Notes: a model not told the origin generated them from the letters alone. Shown: positions 40,701 through 54,700, counted from the first letter of the stretch. The stretch: 64,000 nucleotides of DNA from Bactericera cockerelli (GCA_024516035.1 CM044958.1:43394436-43458435), one strand, 5' to 3'. A program made the numbers and translations.

Positions 40701-42198
40701 ATATGTAATCTTGGATGGATACGATCTCTTATTAAAGTCCCCATTAATTAATGCCATGTACAGTTGTACACATACAACAATATGAATGAGAAACCTGATC
40801 TCTCTTAGTCTCATTCAAGAATAACGCAAATATCCTGTCAAGTATTGCTTTCTTCGGAAAACCTTTTTCTGTTGGAAGTGTAGACAGTTGCTATAAAAAA
40901 ATTATTGATTGTTATACTGTGTTTTTTGGCAACTCTCTATTATGAGAGCAGTTCTTAAAATATATTTATTTTATTGTCTCTCTCTTCGAAGATAATTTTT
41001 AATCATCTTAACTATGCATCTTCTCTTTATCTAAATGAGAAATGTGGACGGACTTTGTGTCTTTCTGTGTCCGAATTATTTAGACGAATTTTTAAGATAT
41101 AGGCAAAGAAATGATGAGAGATGACCCCAAGTAAAAGTGTCGTACTATTTCAGGAAATCTTTCAAAAGTCCGAAATTCCAAAGAGTCTTTGATTTCTGAC
41201 CTTTTTCAAGTATCGCCATGAGGAAGGCTCTGTTTTCCGAACTAAATGACATTTTTCCTCGAAATTTGTAGTGAAGACCTATGAGCTCAAAGCTAGAAAG
41301 TTTTAGGCAAGGGTTTGAGCTTTCATTTGACAAATCGATTGAGAAATTCTGATGAGCCGTTCTTGAGCTACGTCGAGTAAGGACAAAAAATGGATGGGTA
41401 ACACAAAAAATATTCACGTTTTTCGACTTAAATGACATTTTGTGTGTGTCTGTGGAGTGATGGCTTAGCGAAGCAGGTGCAGCCCGCTACTAGGTACATA
41501 ATTTTAAAAACAGCTGATTTGTTCCAGGTAAAAAGAAATAGTGTGTTCGAGGAAGATGAGTATAAAATGAGATCTTGAATTTTGTGTGTTATGTCACTTC
41601 GATAATGGTATCATTACCTCGAAAAGAGTGATGATCTATTTTAATAAGATCGAACCCGAAAAATAATAATAATAATAATAATATCGCCTTATTTATACTG
41701 CCCGATTAAGACTAAAGTCACATTATTCCAGCAGTAAGCCCAAGACATATTATTAAAAGTGGTAAAAATCCCAAATGGGGGGATAACTTGTCATGTCCCG
41801 ACTGGGTTTCGAACCCACGACATCTGGAATCTCTGGATTCACTGAGGGCCGCCTTTACCACTGAGCTACCGGGACAGACAAAAAATAACTCTTTGAAACA
41901 TATATTTCCAACACCTCTCTATCAAGACTATTTTGTTGGACTGGTTTTGTTTTCTTGTGAAACTAACAAATATTTGAACTGTCCTCTACAGGTTCAGCTA
42001 AGTTTGGATCGAAGCAATGTGCAACACGAGAGGCTACAAGTGAGGCTCGTATTGCCTAGGATTGAAGGATTCAGTGTTCCTTCTTCACCCGAGGGGGGAG
42101 AGAAGACGATAGAGGAGGGAGAGAAGGAGAAGGAAGAGGAAGCGGGAGCTCAACCCCCCGAGGCGAAGAAAAGGAAGAAGAAAGGAAAGAAGAAGTAG
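34751..42198 (+). CDS. Dis3: Dis3 exons d-f, second copy
   Basis: join(34751-35028, 40329-40524, 41992-42198) repeats exons d, e and f with intact splice sites. One silent change is visible in exon d (GGC/GGG in HYGLAS). It has no exons a-c, so if taken literally it would be a truncated gene. The N gap immediately upstream makes an unmerged allele more likely. Confidence 0.88.
34999..35395 (+). repeat. 33-bp splice-donor minisatellite, second copy (12 units)
   Basis: Same 12 units as at 20089-20485, including the variant units (GCACTGC in unit 4, GCTGTGC in unit 8, ATGTC in the last), showing no copy-number change between the two copies. Confidence 0.95.
36409..40239 (+). pseudogene. RTE-like endonuclease/RT, second copy
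   Basis: Same structure and the same three stops as 21499-25323 (first stop at 36589-36591), with the foldback MITE at 38273-39135. It differs by CAACCA added at the IKQ(PK)WDTQ position, so the encoded protein has two more residues. Confidence 0.88.
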
Positions 42199-42421
42199 GC
42201 AAGGATCTGGTTACGAAAGTAAGAGGAACACAGCCCGCATGATTAGAAATGCCTCCTTTGCAGGTCGTACCGGACATCGAACTCGAGATCGGTTGTAAAA
42301 TCGATTTTTTAAAAAATTGTATAAAAGTACCTACACTTCTGTGTTGTAAAATGTAAGCACAAAAGCAATGACTGGTACTTGTTGCTGTATCTGGGTAGTA
42401 GTGGGTAGTTATTATCAAGGA

Positions 42422-42676
42422 CTAGCGGGCTGTCGCCCGCTTTGCGGGCCGAGGCATGGCCGTGAAAGCAAAAAATCCTTTTTCGCCAATGGCAGGTGTT
42501 GTAGTGGGAGTTTCGAAAAATCCCGTCTTATTGCACATCTAGACTATAAGACAAAGCTACCTACCAAATTTCAGCTTCCTAGGACTTACGGTTTGGGCTG
42601 TAGAGCGATGATCAGTCAGTGGTCAGTGGTCAGTGGTCAGTGGTCAGTGAGTGTCTTTGACATTTATATATTAAGA
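42422..42676 (-). mobile_element. Non-autonomous Helitron, 255 bp, in the Dis3 3'UTR
   Basis: Present here and absent at the matching site in copy 1 (27506), so the borders are exact. On the - strand it starts TCTTAATATATAAATG and ends with the hairpin GCGGGC-GACA-GCCCGC then TAG. It is inserted between A (42421) and T (42677) without target duplication, which is the Helitron signature. A TCAGTGGTCAGTGGTCAG tandem repeat lies near its 5' end. Confidence 0.94.
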
Positions 42677-43614
42677 TTAGCTGTAGGAACTCGAAATTTT
42701 ACTTTCTTGATGAATTTGTTACAAAGGCCAGTTAGATTATCTACCCAAATGTCGATCCCTTAGTTGGTGCTTGGATTTTGTCGTGCAGAGTGCATCTTAA
42801 TCATGAGGGTCTGTTCGCATTACTTTAACTTTGTAAAGTGTTTAAAATTTGGATAATAAAAAGTTTTGATAAATACTTTTATAAGGTAATGCAGTTCTTA
42901 TTCGAAAAAATATTTTTATTTTGTACATGAAATCTTAAGTATAAAGTAGAACTACCGATATAAATAAATTGATTAATATTAATTTATTCTGAGAGCATGG
43001 AAAATTAATAAATATAGCATAGGAAAAAAGAGAATAAAAATTTAGGGAGTAAAAATTATCTTGTGAATTACATTTGATTATTTATCGTCCAGAATATAGC
43101 TTTTTAAGTGACAGGTACAGTATGGGATTTGAAAGTACGTAAGTTAATAGGTTTTCTTCATCACTTTGAAATGTTATCTTATCGATATTTTCATTATCAA
43201 GATAATTTCTTGATATGACCATGCAGTTGAAAGCAACGATGTACCCAAAATAAAAAAAAAAAAAACTTAAATAGTTCAAATCTATTTTTTTAGACTATTA
43301 GTCAAATCTATTAGTCTATTATTTATGTACAAGCATTATCATCATAAAAAAGCTTGGCCAATTTTAGATTTAAACAATTAATTAACTTAAAAAAGAAATT
43401 CATTAATAATAATTATGATGGTAACAGGTAACCACATTGGTTGAGATGAATACATACTTGTACAAACCCCTAATTGGGAAGATTAAAGGACCCTAGTAAA
43501 CTGGAGCAGAATAGAGTTACTGAGATATTATATACAATGATGGAGAGTTTTGTATACATATACTTCACCCCCTCCATATGAAGGAACAGCTTATAAATAA
43601 TGATAAGCACCAAT

Positions 43615-43665
43615 TTATCCCACCAAAGCCAGAAGCAATCTCTTGTAATCCCCAGAGCAGTCATC
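43615..43665 (-). CDS. AnxB9: Annexin exon 8 (C-terminus)
   Basis: Acceptor TGTTACAG|GATGAC; encodes [16 protein letters not shown] and TAA. It is only 17 codons and easily missed. Its phase matches exon 7 (ends ATCAAG). Flies use alternative last exons for AnxB9; no alternative was found here. Confidence 0.88.
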   Translation of the reverse strand, partial: DDCSGDYKRLLLALVG

Positions 43666-45754
43666 CTGTAACAGAAAAAGAATATTATAAGTGGTCCATT
43701 ATTCCCAAAGAACCTCGCACAAACCTTAAGGCAAAAGTGGTTTCTGTACAGGTGTGATTTTTTATGTGCATAATTTGGACAAAAGTTTTCATATTGCAAA
43801 AACGACTAAAGAAGTTCAATATTATTTCGTAGTTGGTTATTTTGGAATATAAAATAAAAGTTTGACTTGTGTACGAGAGAATAATAATAATAATATCGCC
43901 TTATTTATACTGTCCAATTCAGCAGTATTATTATTTTATATTATTTTATAAACAACACAAATAATTATAAATTAAAATACAATATAATAGAAGAAAAAAA
44001 TAAATAAATATATACATAATATGTGTCCTAACTAAAGGGCGGGGTTATTGCCTTTGGCAATCTGTTCCACCCAACCCTTGTGGTCAAAATCCCGAATAGG
44101 ATGGTAACTTGTCATGTCCCGGCTGGATTTTGAACCCGCGACCTCTGAATTACCAGTCAGACGCCTTGACCACTGAGCTACCGGGACAGACATAGTATGT
44201 TCTTGACAATCCATTTTGACATATTGTGACTTTACAAACTATACCGCATACTTTTTTTTTATAATGGAAGGCAGGAAAAAATGTTTCAAAGACACCCAGA
44301 TCCATCCTAACCTGGGGTGTGGGATTTCCACCCACTAAAAACCCACATTCTCTAAAAGCTAACCCCACTTGAAAAATATCATTACTTCAAGTGCGGCGCT
44401 ATAGGGCACCTACTGATTTCGTTGTAGTGCCCTCCCATCTTTCTCTTTTATAACTATTATCTCTCTCACCATTTTCTCTATACTGTACACTCCCAATTCT
44501 CTTTATACCGCATACTGAACTAAATTATTACTCTACCTACTTCTATTTTCCCCCAAATTACCTTGATGTACTCCTCCAAGGTTTTGCCGTAGAGTTTCAA
44601 GAAGTTCTGCTTAATGTCCCCCAGATCAATCTCAGATCTCGTCACTATGATTCGGATGAGAGTTTTGTCGTCCGTGCCAATCCCTGCCATAGCGTCCTTC
44701 AGTCTCCTGGCGAGATAGGAGCTCTTGTCCTTCACACATTGCACTGAAACAGGGAAGTCCATTGTTATTATGTAATACTTTATTGGAAAACTACATAAGT
44801 ACATATTGCGACACTGGACATGAAATACAAGTAATAGAATTCAATAGAGTGCATAAAAATCTAGAATCATAGATAGGATGACTATGTTTTATACATTTCT
44901 ATAAATGTCGAATAAACAATCTATATCTATAAAAGAAAGCTGTCTGTATGTATGTGTGTGTGTGTGTATGTATGTATGTTCTTTATACAAATCCACACCG
45001 TTTGACCGAGAAACCTGAAATTTTGCACATAGGTCCGCTTGGATCAGGAAATTCTTCTAGGCTAGATTATATCTCCCTGAGGTTAAGCTACAATGAGTAA
45101 GGATAAAAAATAGATGGGTGACGCAAAAAAAATGCACGTTTTTTGACATAAATGACATTTTTTCTCGAAATTTGTCGCGACGACCTATCAACTCAAAGCG
45201 AGAAAGTTTTAGGCAAGGGCTTGAGTTTTCAATTGACATATCGATCGCGAATTTCTGATGAGCCGTTCTTGAGCTACGCCGGGTAAGGTAAAAAAATGGA
45301 TGGGTAACATGTAAAATATTCACGTTTTTTGACCTAAATGACATTTTTTCTCGAAATTTGAAGTGACGACCTATCAACTCAGAGCGAGAAAGTTTTAGGC
45401 AAGGGTTTAGGCTTTCATTTGACATATTGATCGCGAAATTCTGATGAGCCATTCTTGAGCTACGCCGGGGAAGGCCAGAAAATAGATGGGCGACAAAAAA
45501 TATTCAGGTTTTTTTTCAAACCTAAATGACATTTTGTGTGTGTGTGTGTGGTGTGTGTGTGTGTGGTGTGTGTGGTGTTGTGGTGTGTGTGGTGTGTGTG
45601 TGTGTGTGTGTGGTGTGGTGTTGTGTGTTGTGTGTGTGTGTGGTGTGTGTGTGGTGTGTTTTGTGTGTGGGGTGTGTGTGGTGTGTGTGTGGTGTGTGTG
45701 TGGTGTGTGTGTGGTGGTGTGTGTGTGTGGTGTGTGTGTGTGTGGTGTGTGTGT

Positions 45755-45793
<39 letters not shown>

Positions 45794-48700
45794 TGTGGTG
45801 GTGTGTGTGTGTGTGTGGTGTGTGGTGTGTGTGGTGTGTGTGTGTGTGTGGTGTGTGTGGTGTGTGTGTGGTGTGTGTATGTGGATGTGTGTGGTGTGGT
45901 GTGTGTGGGTGTGTGTGTGTGTGCGTTGTGTGTGTGTGTTGATGGGCTGGCGAAGCGGCGGGTGTAACCCGCTAGTAAATTATAAATTCTAAAAAAAAAA
46001 AATTCTATGTAGTGCATCAAGGGGCTAGGTTAATGTTTTGGCTTTCTCTTCCACCGAACCCCAAATATGCTTTACATTTCTCTCTAATTCCTACGAAGTT
46101 ACCTAGAAATAGCACATTGGTTGAAAAAAAAAGATACTTCTACATAACGTTCCTAAAGTTAGATAGCATCTCCGAGTCAACCATAGGGCCTTTCCTATCC
46201 GATCTGATCGCACGATCGTGGTTTTTCGAGTGAGAATATTTCGCTCAAATGCCATTCAACCCTGACCTGAAAATCAGATCATTCTGATCTCTACTTGTAG
46301 TAAACTTGTGGTAAGGTAGTGGCTTCAAAAGGGTTAATTAAATAGTTCGCCATAGTTTCTCTTGGTTTGCTCAGGTTTAGTGCTTTATAGCATAAGGTTA
46401 TGTGAGTAATGAAGGGATTGGTCCATCATTATATTACCAATAGACAGGAATCCATCCTTGACTCCCCCCGACATCTCCCCCTTGATAGCCTCCTCTATGT
46501 CGTGTCCTGCCAGGTCTTCGTACTCCTTGAATGTCCTCCTCAGCTGCTGGTAGGAGCGAGTTACTAGGATGGAGTTGAATGTCGACTCATCTGTGCCCCA
46601 TTTCTTCACACCTAGCAATGAGATGATTCTGATGATTAGTTGATAGTTTTGTTGTAATTTGAGCTAATGCTAATAAAATAAATAAATTTTATTTATTTTA
46701 TACTAGCCGTTTGTCCGTGCTTTGCAACGGGACTAAATTTCAAATTTACTAAGGCATGGCCGTACTGCTGGACAGTAATGCCTTTTTGAACTTTTTATAA
46801 TTTTTCTGGACAAAGCGATAATGGTTTTGGGGGGGTCAATTCTAAGACATTTTTCGCTATCTCTTACCGTTTTGGCTAAACAACTCCGGACAAACAAACA
46901 TAGGTAGTCCTTTTTTCTGTTTTATATATAGAGATAAACTTTGTTTACCGCTCTATGTACGAGTATATAAGTTATTATATTGTTGTATACCGTCAGTTTG
47001 ATTCTTTTTTGCTGCCATATCGTTGAAATTTTGAAAAATATTAGTGAAATGAACACCATAGGGGTAGGTCATTAGTTTCGATAACAGTTTTACTTTCACT
47101 GGTTGTCACACGTACATCATGCTTGTTCTCAGAATCGTGACAGGACATGACCTTTCGTTGTAAATTTGTGAAAAAATATGCTGTAAGATTGACAGTGGAC
47201 TTGAAGCTTGTATAGATGCATTATAGAAGTTTAACAGTTATTATATTTGTGTTAATCACCATCACTCTTCTTCTTCACACAATCACAACTTCTCAATTTT
47301 CTATTTATAGTGATTAAAATAGAGAGGTTAGTTGATGGCATGGATATTCAGAACTATCACTTGCTGATGAGAGCAAATAAGCTCGAAACAGCTGTCCAGA
47401 TATATGTTCTGATATTTATGTACATCTAATACAACTTCTCAGCAATTTCCTTTTAAACTGATTATACTGACTCAAACTCGCTTTACAAAATCCTTGCTAA
47501 ACTAAAGGGACTCGAACCACCGACCTCCAGATTACAAGACCGCCGCCTTATCGATCAAGTCACTGATGTCGGTAAGAAGTTCAACAGCTTTTTTTTTTTT
47601 TTTCTTTTCAAAATGAGTGTTTCACAGCATTTTTTATTTCGTAGCCATGAAACAGGAGCTACTGTAGACGCTTTTGGTCTGTGTTGTAGCCTACCCATCC
47701 CGTAGTATGCCTCTCCTCTGATGGGCGAGAAGTGACACAATACTTCCCATTTAGGTGCTGGGTCAACACGAGCGCACCGGAAGGTATCCCTTACAAACAA
47801 TTGTAACCAAATTAAGAATACAAATTTTTGTCGGCACGGGGGATCGAACCCGGGACATTCCGCATGGCAAGCGAGTGCTTAACCACTGAGCTAATCGTGC
47901 GCTCATAGTTTCGTGCTTTCAGTAGTTTACCTGCGTCCAGTAAAGCCTGTGCGTCTGCCCGCGCTACTTGGGCGTCCACCTCCACACTTTCGTCTCTGTT
48001 GGCCTGAAATTTAAAAAATCTGGTGTAAACATCACACGACTTTCCTTATCATATTACGAATGGGGACAGGACCAAAAGCCACTGGTGACTCAAAGGTAAC
48101 GGTTAGCTAAAAATGAAAGCCAAATTCGTAATCAGCACCAATCATTGGATTTGATATGTCACAATGGCAATCTAAGATGAATAATAAAAAAGTTAGTCAA
48201 AGCGGGTCCCCCCCAAAATACCGGTAAATTGGGCCGAGGTCCAAAAAGTTCAAGATATCAAAAAAATGATCAGAAGAGACCCCTATTATTTTTTTAATCT
48301 AAGAAAATGTTGTTCTCTAACTTTTTTTGTATCTTTAACCAATTCATAGAAGCGGTGCTTGCGGCCAATATTTGCGGCCCTGCATTTTGCGGCCGATTTC
48401 AACCAAAAGTTTCGTGGTTCGTCTGGTGTATAAAATTGATTTGCATACCAAATTTCAAGTCTCTAGCTCTTACCGTTCTTGAGATATCCTGTTCACAGAC
48501 AGACAGACGCACGGACCAATGACTGAAAACAACTTTTTTGGTATCCTGAAGCTATGATTTGTCCAGAAATGTGAAAAACTGGGTAGGTCAAATTTTCGAC
48601 GAATACAATACCTACTCTCCTTATTATAGGATAAGGAAAGTAAAAAGAAACTTTATTCCTTCATATTTTCCTGAAATAGGAATACATTATCATTCATTCT

Positions 48701-51700
48701 AGACCTCACTTGCAATCTACATATTTTTGGGGGGGACAAGCCATGTTGATCGTATTGCTCATCAACTTGAACAGGTTTCATGACTCAGTATGAATTGACA
48801 TCTTACGTATGATGTGTAACTCTCAGAATGATTGTTATTACTGTCGATTGTTAAATACTATCAGATTGACCGACTTATGAAAAAAGTCTTTTTTATTACA
48901 TATTTGATTAAATCAGTATAAACAAAAAAGTGAGAAGTTGTACTAGATGTACATGAATATCAGAACATACCTGGACAGCTGTTTCGAGCTTATTTGCTCT
49001 CATCAGCAGGTAATGGTTCTGAATATCCAATTATCCATGCCATCAACTAACCTCTCTATTTTAATCAGTATAGGTAAACAGAAAAGTGAGAAGTTGTACT
49101 AGATTGTACTAGAATAAAATTCTATCGTCATAATGTTTTTATTATTATTATTTGTGTTGATCATAATTGAATTACTTAAACTCGCTTCACTAAATATTTG
49201 CTTGATTTGGGACTTGAAACACCGACCTCCGATTACAAGTCAACATTAATGCCCAAATTATGAAACAGGATTTGTTAATCTTTGTAAACATTATCCCTAA
49301 CTTTCACCTTGACAACAACTGTTGTCAGGGTTTGCGTGGAAGAGATTGCCACAGGCAATAACCCCGCCCTTTAGGTAGGACATTTCTCTCTTTTTTTTCC
49401 TTCTTGTATATTTGTTTAATCTTTTTGTTTTAGTTTATATTTCATTGTGTTCTACTGTATATATTTTTTGTTCTACCTAATAAAGCTTTAAAAAAAAAAA
49501 ACTGTATAGATCTTATTCAAGCCGGGCTTTGTAGCTGTATTCTGTGGCCAGGCCTTCGTGGCGGAAAATCTTATTTTAGAATACCTATCGGTCATCTGAT
49601 AAAATGTAAGGGTCGGCTTAAATTTACCAATCCTGTTTAATAATATGGCCTTAAAAAGCTTTACCTGGGACAAGGAAACCAGAAGACGTTTGAAGTGTCC
49701 CGAAGTGTCACCTTTGATGTCTTTCTCCAAACTAGTTTTGTATGCTGAAATTAATAAAATGAAATTTACTGTGAAGCTATAAATTACATGAGTATATCTG
49801 ACGGGTCAATAAGGTAATTTGATAGTTACGATAACTAGTTAGAATAATTTATTAGAGTACCTTATCTCTTCTAGTAGTATGATGTGTCCTTGTGAGAGGT
49901 ATAGATAGCAACATGAGCAATGGAAAAGAAAATTTGTTGTAAATAATGGAATGTTGTTTGCATGATGACTGCTCTACAGCAGATTCGTGCATCCAGGCAA
50001 ATACAGAAAAATGTTTCCCTTTACATTCTTCTTTCCTTTGTTAACTGACCTGTTTGTAGACTTCCAGGAGAAACTCCTCACAATTAACACTGCGACCTAA
50101 TGAGACCACCCAACAATATTTTTGTTTTTGCCGAATATTTTTTTCGAAAGGTTTTTATTTCTTTTAGTCATATTTATTTATTACTTTTTACAATCTGATT
50201 TATTTTTGGAAAATTCTATAAAAAAGTTTGGGTAATAGAAAGTCGTGTGATGTTCACACCAGTTAATCTTGTTTAAACTCAATTTAGATACAAAGTAGGA
50301 TCAATTTAGATAGGAATATTCTATTTGCGTAATTGCAACATTAATTGTTGCGTGCAAACGGAATTAAAAAAAAAAAAAAAAAAAAAAAACCGTCTGTCCC
50401 CCTCTCCTCTCTTACCATTCTCATAGACCTGGGTGATAATCTCCCCTCCCCCTCTCTTACCATTCTCATAGACCTGGGTGATGGTCTCCCCCTCCTCTCT
50501 TACCATTCTCATAGACCTGGGTGATGGTGCGGATACCGAAGTTGCTCAGTGTTGTGAGGATCTCCACCAGAGCCTTCTCGTCGGTGCCTATGCCGGAGAT
50601 GGCTTTGTGCAGCTCCTTGGCGTACAGGTCGGGTAGGGGCGTCATGAGAGCCACCACCGCGTCCTCGAAGTTCCCGCTCAGCTCACTCTTCAGTTCCCGG
50701 ATGAGATCCTGCAGGAAGAGAACGGCTTATTAAACATGTTGGCTGAAGTTTTATTTACAATAAAGTAGGTACATAGAAATTGAAATAAAACAAAACTTGA
50801 TCAAGGGCGGTGCTAATGCCAATGGCATTTTCTTCCATTGGCTTAGCTTACCTAACCTGGTTGTAGGGTTTTCAGTGAAACCCTTACAACTAACACTGCG
50901 ACCTTTTTATTATTATTGAATCGCACCTATATAAAACAGAAAAAGACTACTATGTTGTTTGTGTGTCGGAGTGTTATAGCCAAACGGTAGAGATACAAAA
51001 ATGGGCTGCAGAATTGACCCCCCAAACCATTATTGCTTTGTCAAAAAAATTATAAAATTTCAAAGGCATTGCTGTCCAGCATACAGCCATGCTTAGTAAT
51101 TCGAAATTTAGTCCGTTGCAAGCACGGCAAAACGGCTAGTAGTATATACAATTTACAGGAAACAAAGTTGAAATTATTAAACAAAACTTGATCAAGGGCG
51201 ATGCTAATTTTTGTTGATTCTATTTCCTCATTTTTTTCTGCTCTGATGGCGATCGAACCCAGGTCACCGTGCGTGCAAGCCCAGTGATGTACCCCACTCG
51301 ACCACAGTAACATACTATCTTTTGTTTATTTACAATCCAGAAAAAAAATTAAAATTACATTTTTTTTACAATGAACATTAAACATAACACAGATTCTGGA
51401 TTATACACGATGTCTGATGAAGGGTACTGCTCAGCTCATGCTATGACATTCTCTTCTACACTTCTCCTTCCTTCTTTTTTGGATGTCCTGGTTTGAGATA
51501 GTCATGCTGGACGATGGTTTTACCCTCCACTCTCTAGGAATCGTACCAGCTACCCATATTAACCTCACCCAAACTGGGTTGGGAGGAAAATGCCAGCCAC
51601 AGTGCCTCACGTGTTAGGAGATAACAGAATTTTCTGTTGAAAAATTCTGCCCCCAACCTGGAATCGCACTCAAGATCTCTGGACTACGGGCTGTAGTCAC

Positions 51701-54700
51701 AACCGTTACACCATGGAGAGAACGGCATAACTATACTTTATTTGTTACCTAAAAGAGGTGAACATTAGAATTATCAAAGGTTTTAACCGACCTCAGTAGC
51801 TTAATCAACAAGTTAACGGATTTGTAACTCGGAGGTCCAGTGACAAGTAAACATTTAGCAGTGTGAGTAGTGACATCACGATAATGATTAATACAAATAA
51901 TATGAAATAAATAAAATAGATGTTTTAGATTTAATTCTCCCAAAGTTTGACTCGTATCCAGAATGGTTCGCATTAATGTACGCGTAGGTACGATGTTTTA
52001 ACCTGTGAGTACACGCGCTAAAAATCCGAACGTCTGTACACGCGCGATGAAAAAAATTCTCACACCTGGTTTTGCTTTGTATTTCGTTCTGCTTGAAGAA
52101 TTATGTAATATTTTTAAGATAGATTAAGTTGACTAATGCATTTAAACTATATTTAAAGTAGTTTTAGCAACTTTTTTTTCCAAATGGTTGCAGTTCGAAC
52201 CCCTGATTTGACATTTTTCTTATTTTCCAAAATTTGTTCACCGTTAGCCATACTGACATAAGTTTTTAGGGCAATTCACAGTATATCTTATAATCAAGAA
52301 TATTATGTTATTATGTTTGTTTAGGTACTTCTAAAAGCTAAAAACAGAAACGATAAAAATATAAATGTACTTAGATCGTACCAGGAGGTAGGTAGGTAGG
52401 TAGGTACCCATTATAATAGGTGGAGAAAGATTACAAAGAATACTAATTATTTCAGTATCTAGCAAAAAAAGTGTAGGGAGGTACCTAACTACCTAATATT
52501 ATTACAAAGAAATTTTATTAATGTTAGTTAAAAATTTCTATTTTGTTAGTTAAAAATCATTATAATAATTATTATAACAATAGTGAACAATCACGGATTA
52601 GGTAGGTAAACACACTAATTTTCTTTAAAAAATATATTATTTTCATTTAAAACAATTGTTATTATTATATTAATTAATTATTAAAACTAATTATTATAAA
52701 TATTTAATTAAATTAAACTAAACAGTTAGAAACAGAAAAAAAAACTCTCAAAAAAAAGTTACGTCTGTACACGCGCGATGAAAAAAATTCTCACATTTCA
52801 GACCGATATGAACTTTTCGCCACGTCACGGGCAATAGAAATTGAAAATAGCTCAAGGCTCAAGGGGCTGTGGATACATCTAGATAAACATATTATCAACA
52901 GCTACTCTAGGTCCCTACAGGTTAGGACCAATATTGATCAAGTTCTAGCGTTTTTTCCGAGCGTGTGAGAATTTTTCCCTATGTGCGTGTACTCACGGGT
53001 TAATTGTTGTGTGGTAAATCACAAGAAAGATGACAAAATTACTCAACCTCACTTTCCTGAAATTCGGCTTTCTTGAGACCCTGAACAAGGCACTGCCTGT
53101 ACAAGCCTTTTGGTAGGTACGATTTTTTTTGACATTCTCAAATCAAATGCTTTGGATTGCGAACTTTCTGCGCTAGCCACTCAACTGAGTTTGTGTGTTC
53201 TTTTTTTTTTTTTTTTAAGTGGGGTTTAACGTCGCTTTCAACTGCCATGGTCATATCACGACGGGGGTTTTACCCTCCATTCGCAGGAAACTCACAAACC
53301 TGCTACTCACATTGACCTCACCCAGCCTGAGTGGGGCCGGGAAAAGCCAGCGTCACGAGAATTAGAATTTGAATGGTCACCCATCCAAGTCTTAACCTCG
53401 CTGGATGTTGTGTGTTCTTTTTTATCTGTCTAAAATTCAAATTTCCTATGTAGCAAAGAAAATATATAAGACCGGCGAAAAAAATGTACGTGAGTGCCAA
53501 ACTCCCGCTGAGATAATATTAGAGAAGAGCGAGGGCAGAGATAAGAGAGCAATAATCACATTGTGTTTATGTTTTGGCAACTGTGTCGTGTTGTGAGTGG
53601 TGATTCATAAGCTCAGTACACTCAACTATGGATTTCTTGGATTTTAATTTCACAAAAAAAAAACGATGGGTGTGGTTCAAAGAGCGGAATTTTGAAACTG
53701 TCCTTATTAAAATATCCCTTAGCTTCAAAATAAAATATTAACTAAGAAAAAAATCTAGGAGTAATAGAGGTCGTTGTGATGATTGGGGCTTCACTTAGGA
53801 ACTCCAACCAGTCTATAATTATAAAAAGTAATTCATCTTTCGTCGTAAAACTATGTTTTTATTTTGGTTATTTCCCTAGGCCTGCACGCACGGTAATCTG
53901 GGTTCGAATTCCAACGGGGTCGGAATTTTTTGGCTCTGTCGTTACTGTGTCCACTCATACCTTGTGAGGGAAAAAGAGTAGCTGTTTTAATGTGAGCAAC
54001 GTCCAGTTCAAAAAAAGATTTTAGAATATTTGCTCTACCCTCTTGAATTGTGATATAATAACACTTAGGGCGGAATTAATAGACAACATCAATAACTTAA
54101 GTGGTTGGTAAGTGTCGGTTTTTCGTATCTTACCCAGTACACAATCCGTGACTTAGCGCCACAGAGGTATTACAAAAACGTCTATTAGTTTTGCCCTTAG
54201 AAACACATTTTTTTATTTTGATATATTTGTTTTTCTCGAACTAATTTTGCTTTAGGAGCCTCTCCAGGAATCGAACCACCGAACCTCAAGTTGACTTTCT
54301 CGTCTAGGAAGATATTCATCAATCCAATTGTTGTTATCTATCAATTTTATCATATTTATGATGATTTAAGTGTTTTACTTCCGTGCATTTCAGAAGTTTT
54401 TTTTTGTGTCAAAGAATAAAATCCAAGTGTTGCATATTTTTATTTATTTACACCCACCTTTCCATACAGGGTTTTGAAAGCGTCCGTAATTTCCATGCGC
54501 TGCACGATGGACCGTTTGGCCAGAATGTCAATGATAGCTTTCTCATCCGTTCCCAAACCTTTCATGGCGGCCCGCAATGCCTCAGCGTCGGCTTTAGCAT
54601 TGAAGTTAGGGGCAGGGGTCACGGTTGGGGTACACTGCTGAAATCAGAGTTAAAAAAAGTTAAAGCTACAGTGTAAGTCGCTGAGTTTTAAATGTGTAAC

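Larger units (their letters stand above)
34674..50905. repeat. Second copy of the 19758-34573 segment (probable haplotig)
   Basis: The copies align end to end with offsets of 14,910 to about 16,228, the shift coming from clean insertions. Copy 2 contains everything in copy 1: the 33-bp array (34999-35395), the RTE-like LINE (from about 36200), foldback MITE (38273-39135), SINE-C, hammerheads and SINE-A. Extra in copy 2 are 6 bp in the LINE frame (37232-37237), Helitrons at 42422 and 44920, and 116 bp at 50730. Extra in copy 1 is nothing large. Confidence 0.95.

Noticed and set aside
34751..42198. A second, truncated Dis3 gene
   Set aside because: Better explained as the other allele: the 100-N gap sits at the junction and exons a-c and annexin exons 1-2 are each present once.
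45460..46020. Cys/Val-rich and His/Thr-rich ORFs of 138-186 codons
   Set aside because: Translations of the (GT)n tract inside the Helitron.
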